From Anolis sagrei (lineage: Eukaryota; Chordata; Lepidosauria; Squamata; Anolidae), in the NCBI RefSeq assembly GCF_037176765.1, contig NC_090026.1, forward strand, positions 133,311,752 through 133,375,751: a stretch of 64,000 nucleotides of DNA, read 5' to 3'. This document shows, one piece after another, positions 31,901 through 40,475 of this stretch; positions within the stretch are counted from its first letter, which is position 1; the number at the start of each line of letters is the position of its first letter. The notes under the pieces were generated by a model. It saw only the letters and a list, made by a program, of their open reading frames with translations. It searched no databases and had not been told where the DNA came from. The translations under genes were made by a program, and so were the position numbers.

Positions 31901-34862
31901 TTTTAGAATACAGCCGTGAGTGTGCTGCGACCCACAACTCTCCCCAATCAGCAGGGAAGGGGGATCCACACAGGCAACACCTGAGAACATGAGAGAAAAG
32001 GTTCTGAAGTCTTCAGCATTGTTGCAGGTGGAAAACACTTTCCTTTGTGGCGTAATTCTGGGCTCTATCGGCCTTGTTGACTCAGGACTCTCCCTTGGCT
32101 TCTGTGTTTTAGCATTTCGCTTTCAATCACTGATTCTGCTGCCTTCGGCTTTGTTGTCTTTGGACTGGATTTCCGGTTGCTGTTTGTTGCTGTATAGACT
32201 TTGGGTGTGACCACGCTAGTCTGGACTCTGACCCTGGAATTGATCTCACACCCAATGGCTGGCGTGCGCTAACACTATCAAGCCCAAAAGGTCTTCTGTT
32301 GTGGGCTGCCAAGGTATTCATATTGGAACTTGGTTTGAGTCTTATGTTGCTTGTCTTAACCGAGGGGTTGGGACCACTGGGGGGGTTGTGAGGGGGTGTC
32401 AGAGGGGTCACCAAAGACCATCAGAAAACACAGTATTTCCTATTGGTTATGGAAGTTCTGTGTGGGACGTTTGGCCCAATTCTCTCATTGGTGGGGTTCA
32501 GAATGCTCTTTGATTGTAGGTGAACTATAAATCCCAGCAACTACAAATCCCAAATGTCAAGGCTATTTTCCCCAAACTCCACCAGTGTTCACATTTCAGC
32601 ATATTGAGCATCTGTGCCAAGTTTGGTCCAGATCCATCATAGTTTGAGTCCACAGTGCTCTCTGGAGGTAGGTGAACTACGACTCCCAAACTCAAGGTCA
32701 ATGCCCACCAAACCCTTCCAGTATGTTCTGTTGGTCATAGGAGTTCTGTGTGCCAAGTTTGGTTCAATTCCATGTTGGTGGAGTTCAGAATGCTCTTTGA
32801 TTGTAGGTGAACTACAAATCCCAAAGTCAAGGCCTATTTTCCCCAAACTCCACCAGTGTACACATTTGGACATATTGAGTATTCATTCCAAGTTTGGTCC
32901 AGAGCCATCATTGTTTGAATCCACACTGTTCTCTGGATGGACGTGAACTACAATTCAAGGTCAATGCCCATCAAACCCTTTCAGTATTTTCTGTTGGTCA
33001 TAGGAGTTCTGTGTGCCAAGTTTGGTTCAATTCCATGTTGGTGGAGTTCAGAATGCTCTTTGATTGTAGGTGAACTATAAATCCCACCAACTACAACTCC
33101 TCAAGTCAAGGTCTATTTTCCCCAAACTCCACCAAGATTCACATTTCAGCATATTGAGTGCCGTGCCAAGTTTGGTCCAGATCCATCATTGTTTGAGTCC
33201 ACAGCGCTCTTTGGATGTAGGTGAACTACAACTCCAAAACTCAAGGTCAACGCCACCAAACCCAGTATTTTCTGTTGGTCATGGGAGTTCTGTGTGCCAA
33301 GTTTGGTTCAATTCCATGTTGGTGGAGTTTATAATGCTCTTTGATTGTAGGTGAACTATAAATCCCAGCAACTACAATTCCCAAATGACAAAATCAATGC
33401 CTTTCCCCCTCCAAATTTGGGCATATCAGGTACTGGTGCCAAATTTGGTCCAGTGAATGAGAATATATCCTGCATATCAGATATTTACATTAAGATTCTT
33501 GTTGGTCATTGGAGTTCTGTGTGCCAAGTTTGGTTCAATTCCATCCTTGGTGGAGTTCAGAATGCTCTTTGATTGTAGGTGAACTATAAATCCCAGCAAC
33601 TACAATTCCCAAATGACAAAATCAATGCCTTTCCCCCTCCAAATTTGGGCATATCAGGTACTGGTGCCAAATTTGGTCCAGTGAATGAGAATATATCCTG
33701 CATATCAGATATTTACATTAAGATTCTTGTTGGTCATTGGAGTTCTGTGTGCCAAGTTTGGTTCAATTCCATCCTTGGTGGAGTTTATAATGCTCTTTGA
33801 TTGTAGGTGAACTATAAATCCCAGCAACTACAATTCCCAAATGACAAAATCAATGCCTTTCCCCCTCCAAATTTGGGCATATCAGGTACTGGTGCCAAAT
33901 TTGGTCCAGTGAATGAGAATACATCCTGCATATCAGATATTTACATGACGATTCATAACAGTAGCAAAATGACAATTATGAAGTAGGAAGGAAAATAATG
34001 TGATGGTTGGGGGTCACCACAACATGAGGAACTGGATTAAGGGGTCGCGGCAATTAGGAAGGTTGAGAACCATGGGTCTAACATGACACAGAGCATCCAA
34101 GCCAAGAGCTTAAAGGTAAAGGTAAAGGTTTTTCCTTGACATGAAGTCTAGTTGTGCCCGACTCTGGTGCGCACGTACATTTCGAAGCTGAAGAGCCGGC
34201 GTTGTCCGTAGACACCTCCAAGGCCATGTGGCCACTGGCAGGACTGCATGGAGTGCCGTTACCTTCCGGCAGAAGGAGCGATACCTATTGATTTACTCAC
34301 ATTTGCATGCTTTTGAACTGCTAGGTTGGCAGAAGCTGGGGCTGACAGCGGGAGCTCACGCCGCTCCCCGGATTCAAACCTGTGACCTTTCGGTCAGCAA
34401 GCTCAGTAGCTCAGCAGTTTAACCCACTGTGCCACCAGTGAGCTTAATGTAGCCCAATTCCCACCCAGAGCTTGTGGAGAGATGCCTCTGAGCATGTCCA
34501 GAGTGCTCTGCCCTCACTCACAAATCCCCGCCACACAAGAACCCCAAGCCCCGTCTCACTTGACCCTCACTCCTCTCGTGCCCCTCTCTCTATCTGCTCC
34601 TTACCCCCAGCACTTTCTGCTCTCCATCCGATCCAGCCCTGGCCCTGGGTCCATCCTTGGGGGCCAAAGGGGTCTCGGTCACCCCGGTTTCCTTGGGTGG
34701 CGAGGGGCGCCGGATGTGCTGAACAGCCTTCCAAAAGGAGGTCAGGCAGGACTCCTGGTTGATGTGGATGTGGATGGTGGTGGGGCCACTCTTGTCGCCA
34801 CTGCCCTCCAGGGTCACCTTGGCAGACCCCTCCTCTTCTTTGGCCACGCTGGGGAGACCCAT
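16873..34862 (-). CDS. TMEM176B: TMEM176/MS4A-like four-pass membrane protein (gene span)
   Basis: Six coding exons on the minus strand, all joining in phase 0: 34862-34605, 27124-26987, 25625-25572, 23764-23540, 23261-23151 and 16968-16873, giving 293 residues against about 270 for human TMEM176B. The N-terminus carries TTIHIHINQESCLTSFWKAV, like the HVNVHIHQESALTQLLKA stretch of TMEM176B. Then come TM1 (QILLGAFCVALGLEIL), TM2 (GCAFWMGSV plus FIVAGIFSVVGA), TM3 (ATFFNLASVVTGSVGFVITL), a loop with two cysteines (DTMCQN, NSKCKAF) and TM4 (RIILLVFAGVAILISLFGLG), then a cytoplasmic tail. TMEM176 proteins are endolysosomal/Golgi cation-channel-like proteins of myeloid and dendritic cells in mammals. 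Assignment to A or B is uncertain; a single ancestral gene is possible. Linkage to ABCB8 agrees with mammals. Confidence 0.8.
17313..18405 (+). mobile_element. Penelope-like element of a second (Neptune-type) lineage
   Basis: An open segment at 17,474-17,848 encodes a GIY-YIG endonuclease: VVYVIQCPCKLLYVGMTIRP, then KIRISEHHSRIRIG and KRCLFKRVIWDFQTTNTFPS before GLNG. It differs clearly from the abundant Penelope family elsewhere in the window. The 3' UTR has two tandem duplications: about 164 bp at 17,938/18,102 and about 69 bp at 18,286/18,355. Confidence 0.75.
18406..18885. other. Unassigned sequence
   Basis: Includes a poly-C run at about 18,474-18,486. No convincing exon or repeat boundary seen. 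Confidence 0.4.
18892..19976 (+). mobile_element. LTR-like fossil, copy A
   Basis: Starts GTGTGGGAATG and ends CATTCCCACAC (inverted termini with TG/CA). It holds a TATA-like box (CCTATAAAAGACTC, about 19,428). An L2-type tail (18,925-19,118) is inserted near the left end. Related copies lie at 20,040-21,056 (inverted) and 21,085-21,566. Family unresolved; broken. Confidence 0.45.
18925..19118 (+). mobile_element. L2-type tail inserted in LTR-like copy A
   Basis: GGGCTCGGCCTCATGTAAGC to TTTTATTATTATT; the interrupted flanks GAATGAATGGAA and CAATGGAAGGATG are contiguous in the other copy. Confidence 0.75.
20040..21056 (-). mobile_element. LTR-like fossil, copy B (inverted)
   Basis: Reverse complement of copy A without its L2 insertion, separated from it by about 65 bp. 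It ends at CATTCCCACACATTG. Confidence 0.45.
21085..21566 (+). mobile_element. LTR-like fossil, copy C (partial)
   Basis: Repeats the left half of copy A from GAGTTGATAATTTTGGG to the TATA-like box and GGGGCTTCTTTCTCAAGGG, then diverges. Confidence 0.45.
21684..22906. mobile_element. hAT-superfamily DNA transposon with a nested insertion
   Basis: The terminal inverted repeats CAGGGCCATAGCCAG and CTCGCTACAGGCCTG are flanked by a perfect 8-bp target duplication GCTCATAT (21,676-21,683 and 22,907-22,914), the hAT signature. G- and C-rich runs lie just inside both ends. The middle (from about 21,938) looks like a separate LTR-like insertion whose ends I could not fix. No transposase seen. Confidence 0.75.
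23151..23261 (-). CDS. TMEM176B: TMEM176-like exon 5 (TM4)
   Basis: TTTCTCCCTCCAG acceptor, GTAATT donor. Encodes MFNVGVRIILLVFAGVAILI then SLFGLGYGLRLLCRRFW, a transmembrane helix followed by a Cys/Arg juxtamembrane end similar to human SLGVGLRNLC. Phase 0 at both ends. Confidence 0.85.
23540..23764 (-). CDS. TMEM176B: TMEM176-like exon 4 (TM3 and extracellular loop)
   Basis: CTGCTCCAG acceptor, GTGAGC donor, 225 bp. Encodes VPVATFFNLASVVTGSVGFV, the loop WYITDTMCQN (human LYIDTVCDR) and NSKCKAFVGSFV (human EECRAYMQML). Two loop cysteines are conserved. Confidence 0.88.
23870..24165 (-). mobile_element. Old CR1 3' end
   Basis: GGCCATCTAGTCCAACCCCA and CAGGAAGTTCTTCCTAATGT are CR1 3' UTR signatures in reverse orientation; diverged from the young CR1s here. 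Confidence 0.7.
24214..24400 (+). mobile_element. Penelope-like terminal fragment
   Basis: TTGTCAAAGGCTTTCATGGC through GACGTTTCGCCTGCATCTC to GTTGGAAACTAGG. Confidence 0.8.
24400..25092 (-). mobile_element. LTR-retrotransposon fossil (3' end region)
   Basis: LTR-like sequence at 24,400-24,770 (AAGTTTATTGAAACAGTC) is followed on the minus strand by an open segment with a VVRRSSRLAEK end, comparable to those at 3461 and 15,393. Broken. Confidence 0.45.
25095..25500 (-). mobile_element. Old CR1 fragment
   Basis: Reverse strand gives QRRTTKMVQGLEAKDPFEEQ, an eroded form of the CR1 [19 protein letters not shown] block. Confidence 0.7.
25572..25625 (-). CDS. TMEM176B: TMEM176-like exon 3 (end of TM2)
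   Basis: CTTTCCTTCGCAG acceptor and GTGAGT donor. The 54-bp exon encodes FIVAGIFSVVGARRGGFW, matching the human [20 protein letters not shown] position. Confidence 0.82.
25630..26800. other. Intron sequence with a possible LTR-like fossil
   Basis: The 26,230-26,700 part has CCAAT-like boxes (GATTGGCCC, AGCCAATCAG), CTCTATAAAAATG and CTAATAAAACACC, the order of an LTR promoter and poly(A) signal, but I could not define its ends. An AT-rich simple tract (ATATTTAAAT) occupies 26,715-26,800. Confidence 0.35.
26987..27124 (-). CDS. TMEM176B: TMEM176-like exon 2 (TM1, start of TM2)
   Basis: GGCCTTGCAG acceptor and GTGAGTATG donor, 138 bp. Encodes GAQILLGAFCVALGLEILAG, then NGCAFWMGSV; human TMEM176B has TQILLG and SGCAFWAGSVV at the same places. 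Confidence 0.92.
27398..29412 (+). mobile_element. Penelope-like element with inverted ends, hosting a hAT
   Basis: The left end is an inverted terminal copy (TTGAAGGCTTTCATGGCC...), the right end the forward 3' UTR ending CATGAAAGCTTTCGACAATA. The coding remnant from about 28,560 on the plus strand reads [20 protein letters not shown] and later [12 protein letters not shown] hAT sits at 27,474-28,342. Confidence 0.8.
27474..28342 (+). mobile_element. hAT MITE with 8-bp target duplication
   Basis: CAGTGTTTCTCAACCTGGGG and GGTTGAGAACCACTG are hAT-Charlie-like inverted ends. The target duplication TTCTAGAG is perfect (27,466-27,473 and 28,343-28,350). No transposase; the interior has the AACTATAAATCCCAGCA module. 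Confidence 0.92.
29413..29745. mobile_element. LTR-like fossil fragment
   Basis: Sequence of the CAAGGCTTTCATGAGACAAG type between two Penelope elements, comparable to the LTR-like material at 24,400. Low certainty. Confidence 0.3.
29757..30536. mobile_element. Penelope-like foldback fragment
   Basis: Left arm GCATTCTCTCCTGACGTTTT to CTTTCTGTTGAAAC is inverted relative to the right arm (CTCTAAAATTATAACAG to AAAACCTACAACAACC). The coding part is absent. Confidence 0.75.
30640..31825 (+). mobile_element. Vingi/Ingi-like non-LTR LINE, 3' half
   Basis: Contains the RT palm as FIYADDRAITAQAGS (about 30,690), then the open segment at 30,933-31,436: VALNETCIITGCLRPTPLEK, HCLAGIAPPDIRREVAANSE. It ends with a CECGEEQTTDHLL-like cluster near 31,570-31,620 and a CAAA-rich 3' end. 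Same family as 7757-8830, in the opposite orientation. Confidence 0.7.
31826..32359. other. Mostly unassigned, with a CR1 scrap
   Basis: 31,828-31,910 matches the CR1 segment CCCATTGGCTTTTTCAGCTG in reverse orientation. Nothing else recognised. Confidence 0.4.
32360..34075 (+). mobile_element. Long hAT-like element with internally expanded repeats
   Basis: The left end GGTTGGGACCACTGGGGGGG and right end GTTGAGAACCATG are eroded forms of the local hAT termini. The interior is many copies of the AGTTCTGTGTGCCAAGTTTG / AACTATAAATCCCAGCAACT module. The 228-bp stretch at about 33,351 is repeated without visible change at 33,579. Confidence 0.75.
34105..34443 (-). mobile_element. tRNA-derived SINE (family C), near full length
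   Basis: The reverse complement begins GCACAGTGGGTTAAACTGC and contains a B box (GGTTTGAATCC). It matches the element at 63,471-63,788 along its length. Confidence 0.85.
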
Positions 34863-34900
34863 GACACCGGATGGGGTCTTGTGAGGACAAGGAGAAGGTC
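34605..34900 (-). CDS. TMEM176B: TMEM176-like exon 1 (5' UTR part and N-terminus)
   Basis: An acceptor (TCTCTCTCCTTCAG) precedes 34,900, so an upstream noncoding exon exists outside what I can identify. The ATG at 34,862 opens 86 codons: an acidic start (KEEEGSAK), the conserved THI-like stretch TTIHIHINQESCLTSFWKAV, then a proline-rich cytoplasmic part ending EQKVLG before GTAAGG (human YEQLALG). Confidence 0.85.
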
Positions 34901-35073
34901 CTGAAGGAGAGAGACACAGAGAGAGGCGGGTTGTGAACACAACAGAGAGGAGAAATTAAAAGAAATGGGTTTGAGGTCAGAACAGGAAGCATTTCGTAGC
35001 TGTCGAAGGCTTTCGTGGCTGGAATCACTGGGTTGTTGTAGGTTTTTTCGGACTATATGGCCATGGTCTAGAG

Positions 35074-36078
35074 CAGTGTTTCTCAACCTGGGGGTCGGGA
35101 CCCCCAGGGGGGTCGCAAGGGGGTGTCAGAGGGGTCACCAAAGACCATCAGAAAACAGTATTTTCTGTTGGTCATGGGAGTTCTGTGTGCCAAGTTTGGT
35201 TCAATTTCATCATTGGCGGAGTTCAGAAAGCTCTTTGATTGTAGGTGAACTATAAATCCCAACAACTACAACTCCCAAATGTCAAGGTCTATTTTCCCCA
35301 AACTCCACTAGTGTTTACATTTGGGCATATTGAATATTCATGCCAAGTTAGGTCCAGATCCATCATTGTTTGAGTTTCTGGATATAAGTGGACTACAACT
35401 CCCAAACTCAAGGTCAGTGCCCATCAAATCCTTCCAGTATTTTCCGTTGGTCATGGGAGTTCTGTGTGCCAAGTTTGGTTCAGTTTCATCATTGGCGGAG
35501 TTTAGAATGCTCTTTGATTGTAGGTGAACTATAAATCTCAACAACTACAACTCCCAAATGTCAAGGTCTATTTTCCCCAAACTCCACTAGTGTTTACATT
35601 TGGGCATATTGAGTATTTGTGCCAAGTTATGTCCAGATATATCATTGTTTGAGTTTCTGGAGGTAGGTGAACTACAACTCCCAAACTCAAGGTCAGTGCC
35701 CATCAAATCCTTCCAGTATTTTCCGTTGGTCATGGGAGTTCTGTGTGCCAAGTTTGGTTCAATTCCATCATTGGCGGAGTTCAGAATGCTCTTTGATTGT
35801 AGGTGAACTATAAATCCCTGCAACTACAACTCCCAAATGACAAAATCAACCCCTCCAACCCTGCCAGTAGTCAATATTGGGTGTATTGGGTATTTGTGCC
35901 AAGTTTAGTCCAGTGAATGAAAATACATCCTGCAGATCAGATATTTACATAACGATTCAGAAGAGTAGCAAAATTACAATTATGAAGTAGCAACGAAAAT
36001 AATGTGATGGTTGGGGGTCACCACAACATGAGGAACTGTATTAAGGGGTCACGGCATTAGGAAGGTTGAGAAACACTG
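35074..36078 (+). mobile_element. hAT MITE nested in the Penelope-like element
   Basis: CAGTGTTTCTCAACCTGGGG to GGTTGAGAAACACTG, with a perfect 8-bp target duplication GTCTAGAG at 35,066-35,073 and 36,079-36,086. Confidence 0.93.
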
Positions 36079-36120
36079 GTCTAGAGGCATTCTCTCCTGA
36101 CGTTTCGCCTGCATCTATGG

Positions 36121-36847
36121 CAGTGGTTCTCAACGTTCCTCATGCCGCGACCCCTTAGTACAGTTCCTCATGTTGTGGTGACCCCCAACCATTAAATTAT
36201 TTTCATTGCTACTTCATAATTGTAATTTTGCTCCTGTTATGAATCGTTATGTAAATATCTGGTATGCAGGATGTATTCTCATTCACTGGACCAAATTTGG
36301 CACAAATACCCAATATGCCCAAATTTGAATACTGGTGGGGTTGGGATGGGAGGATTGATTTTGTCATTTGGCAGTTGTAGTTCCTGGGATTTATAGTTCA
36401 CCTACATTCAAAGAGCATTCTGAACTACACCAACAATGGACTTGAACCAAACTTGGCACACAGAACTCCCATGACCAACAGAAAATACTGGAAGAGTTTG
36501 GTGGCCATTGACCTTGGGTTTTAGAGTTGTAGTTCCCCTACATCCAGAGAGCACTGTGGGCTCAAAAATGATGGATCTGGATCAAACTTGGCACGAATAT
36601 TCAATATGCCAAAATGTGAACACTGGTGAAGTTCGGGGAATATAGACCTTGACATTTGGGAGTTGTAGTTGCTGGGATTTATAGTTCACCTACTACCTAA
36701 GAGCATTCTGAAGCCCACCAACGATAGAATTAGGCCAAACTTCCCACACAGAACTCCCATGACCAACGGAAAATACTGTCTGAGATGGTCTTTGGCGACC
36801 CCTCTGATACCCCCTCGCGACCCCTTCAGGGATGGCGACCCCCACTG
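36121..36847 (-). mobile_element. Second hAT MITE in the same Penelope-like element
   Basis: Opposite orientation: CAGTGGTTCTCAACG to GGGATGGCGACCCCCACTG. Perfect 8-bp target duplication ATCTATGG (36,113-36,120 and 36,848-36,855). Confidence 0.92.
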
Positions 36848-37439
36848 ATCTATGGCAAGTATCCTCAGAGGTTGTGAGGTCTGTTGGAACAAGGAAAAGG
36901 GGTTTATATATCTGTGGAATGACCAGGGTGGGACAAAGGACTCTTGTCTACTGGAGCTAGGTGTGAATGTTTCAACTGACCACCTTGATTAACATTTGAT
37001 GGCTTGGCAGTGCCTAGAGCAAACTCAAGAATTACAACAGCACAACAACAGAGAGGAAACAAACAAAGACATCTAATCACCTCTCAACAAAAGTTTGCTC
37101 CAGGCACTGCCAGGCCATTATATGCTAATCAAGGTGGTCAGTTGAAACATTCACAGTTGGCTCCAGCAGACAAGAGTCCTTTGTCCCACCCTGGACATTC
37201 CAAAGACATATAAACCCATTTTCCTAGTTCCAAAACACCTCACAACCTCTGAGGATGCTTGCCATAGATGCAGGCGAAACATCAGGAGAGAATGCTTCTA
37301 AAACATGGCCATATAGCCCGAAAAAAACCTACAACAACCCATTTGTAGCAAGAGCAAATCTGAACCAGGCTCAGGTCAAGCCAGGTTTCAGTTAACTGAC
37401 TAGAGCAGGCAAGGGCACACTTTCTAACCTGCTAGAAGA

Positions 37440-39335
37440 ACTGGATGCCTGGTGATGGATGGATGGATGGAAGGAAAGGAGGGAGGACAAACAAAAGGGA
37501 GGACGGGAAGGATGGGAGGAGAAAAGAAAGGAGGAAGGAAAGAGAGGAGGAAGCAAAGACAAAAGGGAACGAAGGAAGGAAGGATAAAGGAAAGAGAGGA
37601 AAAAGAGAAAAGGGAAGGAAAGAAGGAAGCAAGCAAGCAAGTAGAAAGGGAGAGAGGGAGAAAAGAGAGAAGAAGGAAGGACAAAAAGGAGGGAAGGACG
37701 AAATGTTGGAATGGAAGAATGTAAAGAAGAGAAAGGGGAAGGAAAGAGAAGAAACGAAGGATGAAAGGGCGGAAGAGAATGGAGAGGAGAGAGAGAAAAG
37801 AAAGAAGGAAAAAACAGAAGGAAGGAAGGAGAAAGAAGAAGAGAGGGAAAGGAAGAAAGGACGAAAGGGAAGGAGGAAAAAAGGAGAGAAGGAGTGAAGG
37901 ATAAAAGGGTGGAAGGGAATGGGGGAGAAAGAAAGAGGCAGGGGAGAAAGAAAAGAGAGAAGAAAACAGAAAAGGGAAGGAAGGAGAAAGAAGGAGAGAG
38001 GGAAGGAAGGAGGGAAGGAAGGAAGGAAGGAAGGAGAAAAGGAACTAAGGATGAAAGGGTGGAAGGGAATGGGGGGAGAAAGAAAGAGGCAGGAGAAGGA
38101 GAAAAGGGAAGGAAGAAAACAGAAAAGGAAAGGGAGGAAGGAGAAAGGAGAGAGGGAAGGAAGGAAGGGTGGAGGGGAAGGAGGAAGGGAAGAGAAAAGG
38201 AATGAAGGATGAAAGGGTAGAAGGGAATGGGGAGAAAGAGTGAGAAAAGAGATAAGGAAGAAAACAGAAAAGGGAAAGAAGGAAGGAGAAAGAAGGAGAG
38301 AAGGAAGGAAGGAAGGAAGGAAGCATGAAAGGTTGGAAGGGAAGGAGGAAGGAGAGAAGGAACAAAGGATAAAAGGGTGGAAGGGAATGGAGGGAGAAAG
38401 AAAGAGGGAGGAGAGGGAGAAAAGAGGGAAGACAACAGAAAAGGGAAGGAAGGTAGGAGAGAGGGAAGGAAGGGTGGAAGGGAAGGAGGAAGGAAGGAAG
38501 GGTGAAAGGTAATGCGGGGAAAAGAAAGAGGTAGGAGAGGGAGAAAAGAGAGAAGGAAGAAAACAGAAAAGGGAAGGAAGGAGAGAGGGAAGGAAGGATG
38601 AAAGAGTGGAAGGGAAGAAGAAAGGAGAGAAGGAACAAAGGATGAAAGGATGGAAGGGAATGGGGGAGAAAGAAAGAGGGAGGAGAGGGAGAAAAGAGAG
38701 GAAGAAAACAGAAAAGGGAAGGAAGGAAGGAAGGAGAAAGGAGAGAGGGAAGGAAGGACTAAAGGATGGAAGGGAAGGAGGGAGGGAGGGAGGAGAGAAG
38801 GAACGAAGGATGAAAGGGTGGAAGGAATGGAGGGAGAAAGAAAGAGGGAGGAGAGGGAGAAAAGAGAAGGAAAAAACAGAAAAGAGAAGGAAGGAAGGAA
38901 GGAAGGAAGGAAGGAAGGAAGGAAGGAAGGAAGGAAGGAGAAAGAAGGAGAGAGGGAAGGAGGAAGGAAAGAGAAAAGGAATGAAGGATGAAAGGGTGGA
39001 AGGGAATGGGGGAGAAAGAAAGAGGGAGGAGAGGGAGAAAAGAGAAGGAAGAAAACAGAAAAGAGAAGGAAGGAAGGAGAGAGGGAAGGAAGGATGGAAG
39101 GGAAGGAGGGAGGAAGGAGAGAAGGAACGAAGGGAAGAAGGGAACAGGGAGAAAGAAAGAGGCAGGAGAGGGAGAAAAAGAGAGAAGGAAGAAAAGGGAA
39201 GGAAGGAAGGAAGGAAGGAAGGAAGGAAGGAAGGAAGGAAGGAAGGAGAAAGAAGGAGAGAGGGAAAGATGGATGAAAGGATGGAAGGGAAGGAGGAAGG
39301 AAGGAGAGAAGGAAGGGTAGGACGGTGAGAGAGAG
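37440..39335 (+). repeat. Purine-only GA-rich minisatellite, about 1.9 kb
   Basis: The plus strand is almost entirely A and G. Pure (GGAA)n runs (for example 38,888-38,938 and 39,198-39,245) are embedded in a longer unit of roughly 150-180 bp marked by GGTGGAAGGGAATGGGG at about 37,908, 38,058, 38,376 and 38,996. The strand asymmetry leaves long open frames of Ser/Pro/Leu/Phe on the minus strand that are artefacts of composition. Confidence 0.95.
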
Positions 39336-39669
39336 GAGGGCCTGAGAAAAGAGCCCAAGGGGCCACATCTGGTCTTTGGGCCTGGCTTTGCCCATCCCTG
39401 GACTAGAGGAAGACATGCCTACGGCTCAGAGAATGAGGCAACAAGGGATCACTTCTCAGCAAAAGGACTGATGGAGTCTGCAAAGGCCTGTAATTTGGGG
39501 CGAGGCAATGTTTTGGACTGAATTGTGACTGTGTTGCATTGTTGCATACAATGTATACCTCTCATCTGTCTATTAGTAGCAACTCTATTGACTACTTTCT
39601 CTCTTTGTGGAGGCTCAAGGCGGCTTAACAACCCCACGCTTCAGTGAAGTTTTAAAAATGCGTATATCT

Positions 39670-40080
39670 CTATAAATAAAGTTCATCTAAAGTTTATTTA
39701 TATCTCTATAAATAAAAGTCATAGTATCTACTTATCTATCTACGTATGCATTTTCCAAGATGGCTCCTGATCCAGAGAGACCTGTGACTCCTCCAGACAA
39801 TGGATCTGGGCCAGAATGGGCACACAGACCCCCCTCAATGACCACCTTGAAGGACTGCTGGGTTTTGTGGGCAGTGGCAGGGGGTGATGGGAGCTGCAGC
39901 CCACCCACATCCTTAGAGAGATATGAGCCAATGCTGAATCTGGACCAAACTTGGCACACATCCCCCTCCCCATCACCAGCTCTGAATACAAGTGGGGGTC
40001 CAGAAAAAAAAGGGGGGATGATGGGAGGTGTAGTCCATCCATATTGAGCCAGGGAGCCCTATGTGGTATTTCTGAGGGGT
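39670..40080. mobile_element. Degraded Helitron/hAT-type module
   Basis: Starts with (ATCTCTATAAATAAA)-type sequence resembling the Helitron ends and contains CTGGACCAAACTTGGCACAC, the module shared with the hATs. Boundaries uncertain. Confidence 0.4.
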
Positions 40081-40475
40081 CCAGGGCATAATTTCCCAAA
40101 GGAAATAGCATTCCTGGGCATTGCTGGGCCCCTAAGCTAGCTTCCCATAAAAGGAAGGAGACCCCACCTCCAGGCTCAAAGGAAAGGGAGAGAGGAAGAG
40201 GGGGGTGGGACCCCTGGAAAAGGAAGCCCCCTCCTCACCTGCAATGCCTTCCACCAAGGAAGAGAAGGAAGAGAAAAGGCAACTGCTGCTTGGCTGGATC
40301 TGGCCTTGGTCTGAAACCAAGAGAAGGAGGAGGAGGAAGTGTGACGTCACCTGGTTGGGGAATTTCCCTCTCGGATTCCGGGAAGAACATCCCTCCCTCT
40401 CTCTGTCTAGGAGAGGGAGGGATAGATCCAAAGTGGCTTGGGACAGAAAGGACAGGGTCTTTTGGACTAGGACAT
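40081..40475. other. Unassigned G-rich sequence
   Basis: Nothing recognisable before the CR1 segment begins at about 40,476. Confidence 0.4.

Larger units (their letters stand above)
35001..37339 (+). mobile_element. Penelope-like foldback element with two nested hATs
   Basis: The left arm (TGTCGAAGGCTTTCGTGG) and right arm (AAAAACCTACAACAACCC) are inverted copies. The flanks CATTTCGTAGC (34,990-35,000) and CATTTGTAGC (37,340-37,349) look like a target duplication. Little coding sequence remains. Confidence 0.82.

Noticed and set aside
34228-34422. Small plus-strand frame near 34,300
   Set aside because: It lies wholly in a reverse-oriented tRNA-derived SINE.
37392-39416. Very long minus-strand frames (674 and 644 codons) of Ser/Pro/Leu/Phe
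   Set aside because: They result from a strand that is nearly all C and T, where stops cannot occur; several frames are open at once.
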